A DNA stretch of 64,000 nucleotides, taken from the NCBI GenBank assembly GCA_017473265.1, contig JAFULQ010000008.1:1-64000 (forward strand), written 5' to 3'. Within the stretch, counting starts at the first letter, position 1, and the number at the start of each line of letters is the position of its first letter. The DNA is from Erysipelotrichaceae bacterium. Its GTDB lineage: Bacteria > Bacillota_I > Bacilli_A > Erysipelotrichales > Erysipelotrichaceae. The position numbers and the translations under genes were made by a program. Of this stretch, positions 8,463-19,113 are shown piece by piece. The notes under the pieces were generated by a model. It was not told where the DNA came from and made no database searches. It saw only the letters and a program-made list of their open reading frames with translations.

Positions 8463-10394
8463 CTATTCATAATGAGTAAAAATTTGTTCTAGTTCTTCAA
8501 AACTATTTGTATTTAACATTTGTTGATAGATTTCATTATTTGAAATAATATCAGTTAATGTACTGAATAATGCTCTAAAGTTGCTACGATCATCTTTCTT
8601 TAGCGAAACAATAAAAATTAAATTAACACTATTTTCTCCCCAAATAACAGGATTTTTATTGATAGAAAGAGCAACAAAAGATGCAATGTCATTATTAGAT
8701 AAAGTATGTGCAATTGCAATATTATTATAAGAACTAGGAGCTATTTTCTCGTGATTATATATTTCTGCTTTGAACTGATTGTTAATTAAGTTATTTGAAT
8801 ATAGATAATCACAGATTGTTTCAATGGCTTCCTTAGAGTTTTTAAAGCCTTTATTAAAGAAACATAAATCTTTGTTTAAATAAGATTTAAAGTTCTTAAA
8901 AGAAGCATTTCGTTTTTTGATAATTTGCAAATTGCGTACCTTACTTCGAATACTATCTACATTATGTTCGTTCAAAAATGGATCTACTAAGATTACAGGA
9001 ACATTTGAACTATATGTAAGGTCATAAGTAGAAATCAAAGCATCAAACTCATGATTCTTTAATTCGTCTGTATTTGTAACCATTGTTTCAATATAAATTA
9101 AATTACCTAACAAATTTTCAATTTTCTTATATAGGTTTTTACCAATTACATAATAATCTGGTACAACTAAAGCACATATGATTTTTTGTTGTTGTACCTT
9201 TTGTTCTTCTAAGATAACACCAACATGTAGAGTAATATATGCAATTTCATCTTCAGATAAAACATGACCAGTTTCTTGTTGAATGATATAAGCAATATTT
9301 ACAGAAATGACATATAAAAATGGATATTTATTTTTAATATCATTAAATTGTTGATTTTTAAGTGTTAGTTTTTTATCCGCTCTAATTAACACATTTTTAA
9401 GATGCAGAGCAAAACGAATATTAAACTGTTGACTATTTAAATCGATAGAATATGTATTATAAATAGTTTCAATGATTTTATTAAGAAAAGAACTCATTTC
9501 AATATCAACTACTTTTTCAATACTATCATTTAATTCGTATAAATCCACTTCTTTGGAAACTATACGTGTAGACATCAATAAAGATGCATCCATAATATCA
9601 TTAATACTGAAGTTAGCATTTTTATAATATTGACTCAATTCTTTTGTTATCTCTGTGACGATTTTAGTAATTTCAGGATCAGAGTATTCTTCAACATTAA
9701 GATGTAAGATTTGATGTTCATCTTTTTCTATTGGATTGTCATAACTAAGTTCAATACGAATTGCAAGATGAATAATATACGTTAACAAAGAATAGTGATC
9801 TACATAACACTGATGTTTAGTAAAAACTCCTAATACAATTTGACGAATATCAGATAAATTAACATGTTTAAAATATTTCTTAACATTTTCAGTAGAAAAA
9901 GATGTTTGATCTAATTCGTCACGAATTACATTTAAAGCAAAATCTTTACGATCACTTTCTTTCGCTATAGAAAACAACTTTCCTTGTTTTGTTTTGAGGT
10001 GGATATTATAATTTTTAAGTTCTCGTTTCCACTTTTCCATTTCATTTCTAAAAGTAATAGAAGAAATGCCAAATGAATCAGCTAGTGCATCGATATCCAT
10101 TATTTCGTTTTTAATAACTAATTGACGATAAATGAATTTTTTTCTTTCTTCATAATTAGTTGGAAAATTTTGATTTTCTTCATGAATAAAAGTATTTGTG
10201 TTATTGATGCGATACCCTTTATTTGAAGAAAGAATAATGGATTCTTGTTCATTGATTTTAGAAATTAAATAACGAACTTGTCGCGTAGAAAGGCTTAGTT
10301 GTTCAGCAATTGTGCTACATGGTAGCCATTTATCAGTAGATTGTAATAGTTTTATTAAGTCATTGCTTTTACTATTTTTTTCTAAAGTAATCAT
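8463..10394 (-). CDS. PRD-containing PTS transcriptional regulator (LicR/MtlR-like)
   Basis: A 643-aa modular regulator. An N-terminal HTH (about 12-50, with TIAEQLSLSTRQVRYLISKI) and a second Mga-like HTH (about 90-130) are followed by two PRD domains (about 180-285 and 295-400), containing TYIIHLAIRIELS, RFALHLKNVLIR and ITLHVGVILEEQ with candidate regulatory histidines. Next is an EIIB-like segment near 405-490 whose P-loop Cys appears to be missing (ALVVPDYYVIG), then a C-terminal EIIA-like domain (about 500-643) with H in IAIAHTL. Family members are DNA-binding activators whose activity is set by HPr- and EIIB-dependent phosphorylation. It diverges from the PTS operon, which it most likely controls through the inverted repeat at 10443-10480. 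Confidence 0.85.
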   Translation of the reverse strand: MITLEKNSKSNDLIKLLQSTDKWLPCSTIAEQLSLSTRQVRYLISKINEQESIILSSNKGYRINNTNTFIHEENQNFPTNYEERKKFIYRQLVIKNEIMDIDALADSFGISSITFRNEMEKWKRELKNYNIHLKTKQGKLFSIAKESDRKDFALNVIRDELDQTSFSTENVKKYFKHVNLSDIRQIVLGVFTKHQCYVDHYSLLTYIIHLAIRIELSYDNPIEKDEHQILHLNVEEYSDPEITKIVTEITKELSQYYKNANFSINDIMDASLLMSTRIVSKEVDLYELNDSIEKVVDIEMSSFLNKIIETIYNTYSIDLNSQQFNIRFALHLKNVLIRADKKLTLKNQQFNDIKNKYPFLYVISVNIAYIIQQETGHVLSEDEIAYITLHVGVILEEQKVQQQKIICALVVPDYYVIGKNLYKKIENLLGNLIYIETMVTNTDELKNHEFDALISTYDLTYSSNVPVILVDPFLNEHNVDSIRSKVRNLQIIKKRNASFKNFKSYLNKDLCFFNKGFKNSKEAIETICDYLYSNNLINNQFKAEIYNHEKIAPSSYNNIAIAHTLSNNDIASFVALSINKNPVIWGENSVNLIFIVSLKKDDRSNFRALFSTLTDIISNNEIYQQMLNTNSFEELEQIFTHYE

Positions 10395-10442
10395 AAACGC
10401 ACCCCTTCAATAATAATTATAAAAGTATACTCGTGTAAAAAA

Positions 10443-10480
10443 ACATTTGAATTTGTCACATGCTTGACAATTTTGAATGT
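10443..10480. promoter_or_regulatory. Large imperfect inverted repeat, putative PRD-regulator operator
   Basis: The divergent 151-bp gap contains ACATT (10443-10447) mirrored by AATGT (10476-10480), with TTGTCA-N6-TGACAA (10453-10470) inside. A TACAAT -10 candidate sits at 10503-10508, but the -35 position is a plain T-run, as expected for an activator-dependent promoter with the operator just upstream. That the regulator binds here is inference. Confidence 0.5.
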
Positions 10481-10563
10481 TTTTTAATTCACAAGCAACA
10501 TCTACAATGTAAATAACAAAAGCTATAAGTGAAAATAGTTTTGAGATGAAAGGAGGTATTGTT

Positions 10564-10872
10564 CTGAACGAAAAATTAGTCGAAAGAACGGTTTACATTA
10601 TCGCCAATGCTGGAGACAGTAGAAGCTGTTCAATGGCTGCGATGGAATGTGCAAAAAGTGGAGATTTTGAAGAAGCTCATAATTTATTATCAGAATCTAG
10701 CGAAGCACTACATCGTGCGCATGTTGAACATACGCAATTGCTAACAGAAGATGCCAAGGGAGAAAATATTCAAGTTAGTTTGCTTTTAGTGCATGCTTCT
10801 AATCATCTTTCTGTAGCAGAGGTCACATTGGACTTTGTTCGAGAAATTATTGAACTTTATGAAAGGAGATAG
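10564..10872 (+). CDS. PTS EIIA component, lactose/cellobiose family
   Basis: About 102 aa, all-helical, the normal size for LacF/ChbA-type EIIA. The phosphorylation site is the His in LLLVHASNHLSVAEV, and the segment AAMECAKSGDFEEAHNLL is typical of the family. The start is unusual. AGGAGG at 10551-10556 sits inside the longest frame, so ATG 10546 is unlikely to be used, while CTG 10564 lies seven bases after the Shine-Dalgarno; no ATG or GTG is available there. It heads the EIIA-EIIB-EIIC operon and would pass phosphate from HPr to the neighbouring EIIB. Confidence 0.85.
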   Translation: MNEKLVERTVYIIANAGDSRSCSMAAMECAKSGDFEEAHNLLSESSEALHRAHVEHTQLLTEDAKGENIQVSLLLVHASNHLSVAEVTLDFVREIIELYERR

Positions 10873-10877
10873 TTTTG

Positions 10878-11189
10878 ATGCTTAATATTGTCTTATTGTG
10901 TCAATATGGCGCAAGTACTGGCTTAGTTGCGGATAAGATTGTTGAAGCAGCTAACAAAAGAGGGATTGAAGCAGTTGTAAATGCATATTCAGTATCAGAA
11001 GCAGCTAAGGTAATTCCTACTGCGGATATTGTTTTATTGGGACCACAAGTTCGATTCCATCAAAAGAATTTAGAAAAGGCTCATGGACATCATGGTGTAC
11101 CTATTGTACCAATGCAACCAGTTGATTATGGGCGTCTAAATGGAGAAGGTATTTTAAATACTGCTCTAGAAGTTTTAGAAAAGAAGTAA
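10878..11189 (+). CDS. PTS EIIB component, lactose/cellobiose family
   Basis: A 103-aa EIIB of the Lac/Chb type. It begins MLNIVLLCQYGASTGLVADKI, where the early Cys followed by the loop is the phosphocysteine P-loop. The later segments ADIVLLGPQVRF and VPIVPMQPVDYG match ChbB/CelA. AAAGGAGAT precedes ATG 10878; the TTG codon three bases upstream is not the better start. It accepts phosphate from EIIA and phosphorylates the sugar carried by EIIC. Confidence 0.92.
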   Translation: MLNIVLLCQYGASTGLVADKIVEAANKRGIEAVVNAYSVSEAAKVIPTADIVLLGPQVRFHQKNLEKAHGHHGVPIVPMQPVDYGRLNGEGILNTALEVLEKK

Positions 11190-11201
11190 GGAGAGATAAT
11201 A

Positions 11202-12485
11202 ATGTCTGAAACTAAAACAAATTTTGTCGATAAAATTGCGGACGTTTTAACACCAGTTGCCGCAAAAATGCAAGAAATGCATTTAATTTCAGCTTTAGCT
11301 GAAACAATGCAAGCAGTAATGCCAATTACTATTATTGGTTCATTTGCTTGTTTAGCAGCTTTCTTGGATCTTGGAGGATATCAAGCGTTTTTAGCTAATC
11401 ATCCAGCAATTATGACAATTGCTATGAGTATCCAATCACTAACATTAAGCTGCTTTGCTTTATATGTTTTACTATTATTACCATATTTATATGCAAATAA
11501 ATTAGGTATGAAACAATCGCTAACAATGATTCCATTATCATTAGCAGCTTTCTTATTAATCACACCACATGAATTATATACAAACATTCATACTGAATGG
11601 TTGGGTAATAAAGGTTTATTATCTGCTATTTTAATTTCATTTGTAGTTGTACGTGTTGCTAAATTCTTTATTGATAAGAAAATCTGTTTAAGAATGCCTG
11701 CTGGTGTTCCTAAGTTTGTAGAAGAAGGATTTGGTATTTTAGTTCCTGCTGCTGTTATTTGGGTAACATGTGCTATTGTACAACACTTTATGGCTGCTAC
11801 ATCATTTGGTTCTGTTCATATGGTTATTTACACAATTTTACAAAAACCATTCCAAACAGTTGGTTTATCATTAATTGGACAAACAGTAACTGAAACTATG
11901 GCTACATTATGTATGTTCTTAGGCTTACATGCGAATACAGTTATCGGTGTTGTTGAACCATTACGTTATGCAGCTGCTGCTGAAAACTTAGCTGCATGGC
12001 AAGCTGGTTTAGAATTGCCAAATATTGCTCCATATGGATTCACTAACTTATCATTAATTGGAGCTGGTGGAAGCTGCTTATCTGCTACATTAGCATTCTT
12101 AATCTTCTCTAAATCTAAGAGATATCAAAGTGTTGCTAGAATTGCTGTTCTTCCAGGTATTTTCGGTGTTGGAGAACCAATCTTATTTGGTTTACCAATC
12201 ATGTTAAATCCTACAGCATTTATTCCATTTATTGGTGTTGTTATTTTTAACCAAATCTATGCTTATTCAATTATTGCAATTGGTCTAGTTGGTAAATTTA
12301 CAGGTGCTACTATCCACTGGACATGTCCTCCTTTCTTGAACATGATTTTATCAAGTTCAACTCCATTCCGTGCATGTATTGCATTAGCAATTGAATTAGT
12401 AATTAACTTATTAATTTGGTATCCATTCGTTAAGATGATGGATAAAGAAGCTTTGGCTGAAGAAGCAGAAGCTGCAGAAAAATAA
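11202..12485 (+). CDS. PTS EIIC permease, cellobiose/beta-glucoside type
   Basis: A 427-aa integral membrane protein with about ten hydrophobic segments, of the lactose/cellobiose EIIC family (CelB/ChbC). Recognisable stretches are PVAAKMQEMHLISALAETM, MPITIIGSFACL, GVGEPILFGLPIMLNPT and the conserved WTCPPFLNMILSS near the C-terminus. The GEPILFG loop contains the family's substrate-binding Glu. With the adjacent EIIA and EIIB it forms a complete uptake system. The GH1 enzyme downstream argues for a beta-glucoside substrate. Confidence 0.92.
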   Translation: MSETKTNFVDKIADVLTPVAAKMQEMHLISALAETMQAVMPITIIGSFACLAAFLDLGGYQAFLANHPAIMTIAMSIQSLTLSCFALYVLLLLPYLYANKLGMKQSLTMIPLSLAAFLLITPHELYTNIHTEWLGNKGLLSAILISFVVVRVAKFFIDKKICLRMPAGVPKFVEEGFGILVPAAVIWVTCAIVQHFMAATSFGSVHMVIYTILQKPFQTVGLSLIGQTVTETMATLCMFLGLHANTVIGVVEPLRYAAAAENLAAWQAGLELPNIAPYGFTNLSLIGAGGSCLSATLAFLIFSKSKRYQSVARIAVLPGIFGVGEPILFGLPIMLNPTAFIPFIGVVIFNQIYAYSIIAIGLVGKFTGATIHWTCPPFLNMILSSSTPFRACIALAIELVINLLIWYPFVKMMDKEALAEEAEAAEK

Positions 12486-12504
12486 TTTAAAAACTGTAGT
12501 CAAA

Positions 12505-12536
12505 AAGTAAGCCGGCATATATTTGTCGGCTTACTT
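12505..12536 (+). terminator. Intercistronic hairpin after EIIC
   Basis: AAGTAAGCCG (12505-12514) pairs with CGGCTTACTT (12527-12536). No strong U-run follows, so this looks more like a leaky terminator or an mRNA-stabilising hairpin that sets PTS expression above that of the downstream genes. Confidence 0.5.
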
Positions 12537-12559
12537 ATTAGATGATATGAGGATAAAAC

Positions 12560-13393
12560 ATGAAAAAAATAGTCTTTGTTGATGTAGATGGAACTTTGGT
12601 GAATTATGAAAATCATTTACCAAAATCAGCTATTTGTGCAATTCGTAAGGCTAGAGAAAATGGCCATAAAGTATTTATTAGTACAGGAAGAAGTAAAGCG
12701 GAAGTTTATCAAGAAATCTGGGATATTGGTATTGATGGAATGATTGGTGGTAATGGAAGTTATATAGAAGTTGATGGTAATTGTATTTATCACCAATATA
12801 TTTCATTAGAGCAGTGTAAAGAAATAGTGGATTGGTTTGATGAAAAAGGTTTTGCATACTATCTAGAAAGCAATAATGGTCTTTTTGCAAGTAAAGATTT
12901 TGAAAGTAAAGCTATTGATGCAATTCGAGAATATGCACGAAGAAAAGGTGGAAATCATGTAGAGCAAATGCAAGTTACAGATGCATATCCTGATATGATC
13001 TTTAATGGTAATGTATATCGTAATGATGTTAATAAAATAAGTTATAAATTAAATAGCTATCAAGATTATTTAGATGTAAAAGAAAGATTCCCTAATTTTA
13101 AAAATGGAACATGGGGAGGAGAATTTGATAAAGCTTTATTTGGAGATATTGGTTTAAAGGATATCAATAAAGCAAAAGCAATTGCGTTTTTATTAGATTA
13201 CTTAGCTATGACAATCGAACAAACCATTGCTATTGGTGATGCGAAAATAGATATTCCGATGTTGGAATATTGCAATATTGGTGTTTCTATGGGCAATGGA
13301 GGAGAACAAATAAAAAAAGTAGCGGATTATATAACTGATGATGTTGATGACGATGGGTTATATAAGGCGTTTGAATATTTAGAATTGCTTTAA
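12560..13393 (+). CDS. Cof-type HAD hydrolase in the PTS/flavoenzyme cluster
   Basis: A 277-aa Cof-type phosphatase. Motif I is FVDVDGTLVNYE, motif II FISTGRSK, the motif III Lys lies in DINKAKAI, and motif IV is AIGDAKIDIPMLEY. The C2 cap lies between. It sits 12 bp before the first flavoenzyme gene and after the EIIC hairpin, so it is probably in the same transcript. In a PTS pathway a HAD could dephosphorylate released sugar 6-phosphate, but this family is promiscuous. Confidence 0.87.
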   Translation: MKKIVFVDVDGTLVNYENHLPKSAICAIRKARENGHKVFISTGRSKAEVYQEIWDIGIDGMIGGNGSYIEVDGNCIYHQYISLEQCKEIVDWFDEKGFAYYLESNNGLFASKDFESKAIDAIREYARRKGGNHVEQMQVTDAYPDMIFNGNVYRNDVNKISYKLNSYQDYLDVKERFPNFKNGTWGGEFDKALFGDIGLKDINKAKAIAFLLDYLAMTIEQTIAIGDAKIDIPMLEYCNIGVSMGNGGEQIKKVADYITDDVDDDGLYKAFEYLELL

Positions 13394-13405
13394 GGAGGAA
13401 GATAT

Positions 13406-15283
13406 ATGTATGTACATCCAAAATATCCATTATTATTTTCGCCATTGAAAATAAATAAATTGGTGTTACCAAATCGTATTTTTTATGCGCCAGTTGAATA
13501 TTATCATGATCGTGCATTAGCTGGGGCTGCAGTAATGATGCGTGGAACTAGTGGAACATTAGAAGATCCAAAGTGTCGTATTAAACCAGGTAAATGGTTA
13601 TTTGCTAATAGTGAATTACCGCGAGTAAAAAAAGAATTGTCAGAAATAAAACGTGCTGGTTCAATTGCTTCTTTAGAAGTAATGCATGCAGGCATTTGTG
13701 CTTATGCTGAAAAAGATGGTTATGTTATTGGGCCTAGTGCAGGTATAAGTCCTAAAGGACATAGAATCGTTGAAATGACCAAAGAAATGATGATAGATAT
13801 GACCATGGATTTTGCAAATACGTGTCGTATAGCGAAAGAAATAGGCTATGACATGGTTATGGTACATTTTGCTCATGGATGGATTGCATCACAATTTTTC
13901 TCAACTCGTTATAATCAAAGAACAGATGAATTTGGTGGATGTTTTGAAAATCGTGTACGTTTTCCAAAAATGATTTTACGTGCAATACGTGAAGCTCTTG
14001 GCAAAGATTATCCTATTGATATGCGTATTAGTGCTTATGAAGCATTTGCAGGTTGCATGCCAAAAGAAGAAGTGATTCGTTTTATCAAAGAAGTAGCTGA
14101 TGAAGGGTTGATAGATATGGTCAATGTATCATATGGAGGAGAACTTTCATATGAATCAGATGATAATATTGCATATCCAAGTCCATATGATCCAGATATG
14201 TGCTATGTGGATTATAGTGAAGCAATCAAAAAAGTTGTATCTGTACCAGTTGCAATTGTTGGGAAGATTATGACTCCTGAACAAGCAGAATGGATTCTAG
14301 CTAATCAAAAAGCCGATGCGGTAGTTATTGGTCGTTCATCAATTGCGGATCCATATTGGGCTAAAAAGGCTTTTGAATGTAGAAGTGATGATATTGTACC
14401 ATGCATTTCTTGTGGTAAATGTTTTGATAAACGTTGTTCAGTAAATCTTAGAGGTTATCAAGAACATTATATACCTTTACAATTGCCAAAAGATGCGAAT
14501 AAAAAGAAAGTAGTTGTTATAGGCGGTGGTCCTGCAGGAATGAAGGCTGCATTAACTGCAAATGAAAAAGGCTATGATGTTGTGTTATATGAAGCAACAA
14601 ATAGTCTAGGTGGATTACTGAAAACTACAGAATATGATGAAAATAAACGCGAATTAAAGCGATATAAAGATTATTTAGTTGGACAAATAAATAAATCAAA
14701 AGTAGTAGTTAAATATAATACAAAAGCTACAAAAGATTTAATCGAACAAGAACAACCAGATCAATTGATTTTGGCATTAGGTTCATTACCAGTTACACCA
14801 AGAATAGAGGGTGTCGAAAATGCAATACAATGTGTAGATGCACATTATGAAATTGATAAAATTGGTAAACAGGTTGTGATTATAGGTGGTGGACTTGTAG
14901 GAAGCGAATTTGCCTTAACATTGGCATATCGTGGACATAACGTAACAATTATTGAAAAATCAAATGTATATGGTGGACAATTAGATAACACTACCTTTAA
15001 ACCATATGATTTAATCAAACATCATCCAAACATCAAAGTTTATACCAATGCAACTTGTACACATATCGAAAAAGAATATGTAGAATTCGAAAATGAACAA
15101 GGGGACAAACAATGTGTAGATGCAAATACAGTAATTTTATCTGTTGGATTTAGAAGTAATAATCATAATGTAGAACAATTCTATGGTATTACTCCACATA
15201 CAACGATAATTGGAGATTTGCGTAGACCAGCAAATATAAGAGAATGTGAAGAAGAAGGATACTTTGCAGTATCAGGAATATAA
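13406..15283 (+). CDS. Old Yellow Enzyme family NAD(FAD) oxidoreductase 1
   Basis: A 625-aa three-domain flavoenzyme like 2,4-dienoyl-CoA reductase, BaiCD/BaiH and TMADH. An FMN TIM barrel covers about 1-340, starting FSPLKINKLVLPNRIFYAP and including HFAHGWIASQF and NQRTDEFGGCFENRVRFP. The cysteine cluster CISCGKCFDKRC follows, then two Rossmann folds with VVVIGGGPAGMKAA (FAD) and VVIIGGGLVGSEFAL (NAD(P)). The fourth Cys spacing, CX2CX2CX4C, is shorter than CX2CX2CX11C in the two sister enzymes here; the 4Fe-4S cluster may still form. GGAGG precedes the ATG. Such enzymes reduce activated C=C bonds with NADH under anaerobic conditions. Substrate unknown; an aglycone from the GH1 reaction is my inference. 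Confidence 0.85.
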   Translation: MYVHPKYPLLFSPLKINKLVLPNRIFYAPVEYYHDRALAGAAVMMRGTSGTLEDPKCRIKPGKWLFANSELPRVKKELSEIKRAGSIASLEVMHAGICAYAEKDGYVIGPSAGISPKGHRIVEMTKEMMIDMTMDFANTCRIAKEIGYDMVMVHFAHGWIASQFFSTRYNQRTDEFGGCFENRVRFPKMILRAIREALGKDYPIDMRISAYEAFAGCMPKEEVIRFIKEVADEGLIDMVNVSYGGELSYESDDNIAYPSPYDPDMCYVDYSEAIKKVVSVPVAIVGKIMTPEQAEWILANQKADAVVIGRSSIADPYWAKKAFECRSDDIVPCISCGKCFDKRCSVNLRGYQEHYIPLQLPKDANKKKVVVIGGGPAGMKAALTANEKGYDVVLYEATNSLGGLLKTTEYDENKRELKRYKDYLVGQINKSKVVVKYNTKATKDLIEQEQPDQLILALGSLPVTPRIEGVENAIQCVDAHYEIDKIGKQVVIIGGGLVGSEFALTLAYRGHNVTIIEKSNVYGGQLDNTTFKPYDLIKHHPNIKVYTNATCTHIEKEYVEFENEQGDKQCVDANTVILSVGFRSNNHNVEQFYGITPHTTIIGDLRRPANIRECEEEGYFAVSGI

Positions 15284-15294
15284 AGGAGAAAAAT

Positions 15295-15510
15295 ATGATT
15301 AAAGTATCAGGGCCTAAAATACAAGAAGTAGTACAAAAAGTTGATGGACAAGATATTAATGGTATTGTTTATACATTTACTGGTAAAATACAAGGAATAC
15401 AAGCAACATTCACTACAAATAGTGAGAATGAAGAAATTGCAAAAGATAATTTAAAAAAATATTTAAAACAAAATATGGGACCTTATCGAATGTATGTTGA
15501 AGTAGTTTGA
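15295..15510 (+). CDS. Small protein of 71 aa between two flavoenzymes
   Basis: It starts MIKVSGPKIQEVVQKVDGQD and ends GPYRMYVEVV, with AAAGGAG before the ATG. The sequence alternates short strands with one helix-like stretch (about 43-60, EEIAKDNLKKYLKQ) and has no signal peptide or membrane segment; it looks like a compact alpha/beta fold. I do not recognise the family. It is 11 bp after OYE 1, and its stop TGA overlaps the ribosome site of OYE 2, so it is an integral operon member. It may be an accessory subunit or a binding protein. Confidence 0.7.
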   Translation: MIKVSGPKIQEVVQKVDGQDINGIVYTFTGKIQGIQATFTTNSENEEIAKDNLKKYLKQNMGPYRMYVEVV

Positions 15511-15518
15511 GGAATAAT

Positions 15519-17441
15519 ATGAAATATCCAAATATATTTGCACCACTACGAGTTAAAAATATAATGTTGAAAAACAGAATTATTGCAGCACCTATGGGTA
15601 CTCCAAAAGCAACAGTTCTTTCATCTACCAATTATGGAGGACTTAGTATTTGGGATAAATCAAAAGGAGGTGCAGCAGTAGTAACTGTGTCTGATATGTA
15701 TCTTGCTAATTTGGCACAGGAAAAAGATGCTTTTAGTAAATATGCAAAAGACGTTACAAGAGAAGTTTTATCTATTTGCCGTCAAGCGGGTTCTTTAGCT
15801 ATGTTAGAAATTGCTTTTATGGGAAATAAAAATACAGATGGAACCATACAAGGACCAAGCAATGGGAAACATTTTACTGGTGGAATCATGAAAGAAATGT
15901 CACTAGAAGAAATGAAAGAAATGAAAAATAATCTTGTAAGACGTGCACAACAAGCTAAAGAATTTGGCTTTGATATGTTGATGTTACATTTTGGACATGA
16001 TAGTTTATGTTCTTTATTTCTATCTCCTATATGGAATCAAAGAGATGATATGTACGGTGGTTCATTAGATAATCGTATTCGATATGCTAAAGAAGTATTA
16101 GAAGCAATCCGCACAGCAGTTGGTGAAGACTATCCAATTCTTGTACGTTTTTCAAGAAGTTTAAAAGTGCAAGAAACCTTCAAAGAAGAAGATATGCTCT
16201 ATTTAATAAAACAAGTACAACATCTTATTGATATTGTAAATGTATCTTGTGGTATGGATTGTTATGGCGGAACAATTGATAAATATGTTGCTAATACATA
16301 TAGTCATTCAACGATATTCTTACCAAGAATGTACAATTTAGCTTTTGCAGAAAAAGTGAAAAAGGAATGTAATGTATTAGTTTGTGTTGTTGGTGGAGTA
16401 TTAGATCCTAAAGAAGCTGAAGCTGCGATTAAAGCAGGAAAAACAGATTTAGTTATGATGGGAAGACAATTAATCGCAGATCCATATTGGCCAAAGAAAT
16501 TACAAAATGGATTGGAAGAAGATATTGTTCCATGTTTAAGATGTTTGTATTGTTATCATATTTCTACTGAACATGATAATACACAATGTTCAGTGAATCC
16601 ACGATATCGTAGAGAAAATCGTGTACCACTAAAACTTGAAAAAGTAGAGTCTAATAAACATGTGGTAGTCATTGGTGGAGGTCCCGCTGGAATGAAAGCA
16701 GCATTAACCTTAAACGATAAAGGACATAAGGTAACATTAATTGAAAAAGAACCTCAATTAGGGGGTAACTTAAAATATGCTGATTATGGAATGTTTAAAG
16801 AAGAACTAAAGAAATATAGAGAGTATTTAATACATCAAGTACAAAACGCAAATATTCAACTAATATTAAATAAAGAAGCAACCAAAGAATATGTTGAATC
16901 GCTTCATCCTGATGGATTGATAATTGCGGTAGGAGCTGATATTAAAAAACCACAAATTATGGGTATAGAATATGCTATTCATGCATTAGATATTTATCCA
17001 AAATTAAATCAAGTTAAAGGTAGTGTAGTTGTTATTGGTGGAGGAACCATTGGAAGTGAACTTGCATATGAACTAAGTTTACTAAACCACGAAGTTTCTA
17101 TTATTGAAAAACAAGATGCACTAGTAAAAAATGCCAATTGGTTATATCGACATGGCTTCTATAATGCAGTAAAAGACTCTGGTCATTTATTGAAAGTATA
17201 TGTAGAAAGTCAAGTAAAGGAAATAACTCCAACCGGTGTATCTTTTATAGATAAAGATGGAAAAGAATGCTTTATAAAAGCAGATACCATTGTATTGGCA
17301 ACAGGTATGACAGAAAGAAGAGAATTGGCCTTTTCTTTCTATGGAATTACTCCTGAAACAGCTATGGTTGGAGACTGCTATAAAGTTGCTCAAGTTTTAC
17401 AAGCAACCAACGATGCTTACTTTATAGCAGAAAATATGTAG
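15519..17441 (+). CDS. Old Yellow Enzyme family NAD(FAD) oxidoreductase 2
   Basis: About 640 aa, same architecture as its neighbours: FMN barrel, cysteine cluster, FAD and NAD(P) domains. Cluster CLRCLYCYHISTEHDNTQC is CX2CX2CX11C. The Rossmann motifs are VVVIGGGPAGMKAAL and VVVIGGGTIGSELAY. In the barrel the usual AHG[YW] active-site stretch is replaced by HFGHDSLCSLFLSP, unlike the HGW of OYE 1 and OYE 3, which suggests a different substrate or mechanism. I start at ATG 15519 with GAGGAA upstream; the TTG at 15507 is poorer. Confidence 0.85.
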   Translation: MKYPNIFAPLRVKNIMLKNRIIAAPMGTPKATVLSSTNYGGLSIWDKSKGGAAVVTVSDMYLANLAQEKDAFSKYAKDVTREVLSICRQAGSLAMLEIAFMGNKNTDGTIQGPSNGKHFTGGIMKEMSLEEMKEMKNNLVRRAQQAKEFGFDMLMLHFGHDSLCSLFLSPIWNQRDDMYGGSLDNRIRYAKEVLEAIRTAVGEDYPILVRFSRSLKVQETFKEEDMLYLIKQVQHLIDIVNVSCGMDCYGGTIDKYVANTYSHSTIFLPRMYNLAFAEKVKKECNVLVCVVGGVLDPKEAEAAIKAGKTDLVMMGRQLIADPYWPKKLQNGLEEDIVPCLRCLYCYHISTEHDNTQCSVNPRYRRENRVPLKLEKVESNKHVVVIGGGPAGMKAALTLNDKGHKVTLIEKEPQLGGNLKYADYGMFKEELKKYREYLIHQVQNANIQLILNKEATKEYVESLHPDGLIIAVGADIKKPQIMGIEYAIHALDIYPKLNQVKGSVVVIGGGTIGSELAYELSLLNHEVSIIEKQDALVKNANWLYRHGFYNAVKDSGHLLKVYVESQVKEITPTGVSFIDKDGKECFIKADTIVLATGMTERRELAFSFYGITPETAMVGDCYKVAQVLQATNDAYFIAENM

Positions 17442-18869
<1,428 letters not shown>

Positions 18870-18909
18870 GAAAGGAAAATCATTCGTTTTTAGAATGAAG
18901 AAATAGAAT

Positions 18910-19098
18910 ATGAAAACTGAAAGTAAATTAGCGACTTTTGCATTGGCAGGATTTAGTGTATGGGTACCATTAGTTGGAATAATATTATGGTATATGTGTA
19001 ATAAAAGAAAAGATGAAAAAGCTGCAAAACTATTTGCTATTTGTGCCTTAATTGGATTTGTAATTAATTTTGTTCCTAGATTAATTGGAGCAATGTAA
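18910..19098 (+). CDS. Small two-TM membrane protein, 62 aa
   Basis: It begins MKTESKLATFALAGFSVWV. Hydrophobic segments lie at about 8-29 and 42-59, separated by a basic loop NKRKDEKAAK, giving a helical hairpin. Its ribosome site is weak (AGAAAT), and a 6-bp hairpin (18880-18898) lies in the gap after GH1. It could be a small regulator or chaperone in the cluster. Family not recognised. Position and direction fit the operon. Confidence 0.6.
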   Translation: MKTESKLATFALAGFSVWVPLVGIILWYMCNKRKDEKAAKLFAICALIGFVINFVPRLIGAM

Positions 19099-19113
19099 AT
19101 AGGGGGTGCAAAA

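Noticed and set aside
10546-10563. ATG 10546 as the EIIA start
   Set aside because: The Shine-Dalgarno lies after it, inside the frame, and no ribosome site precedes it.
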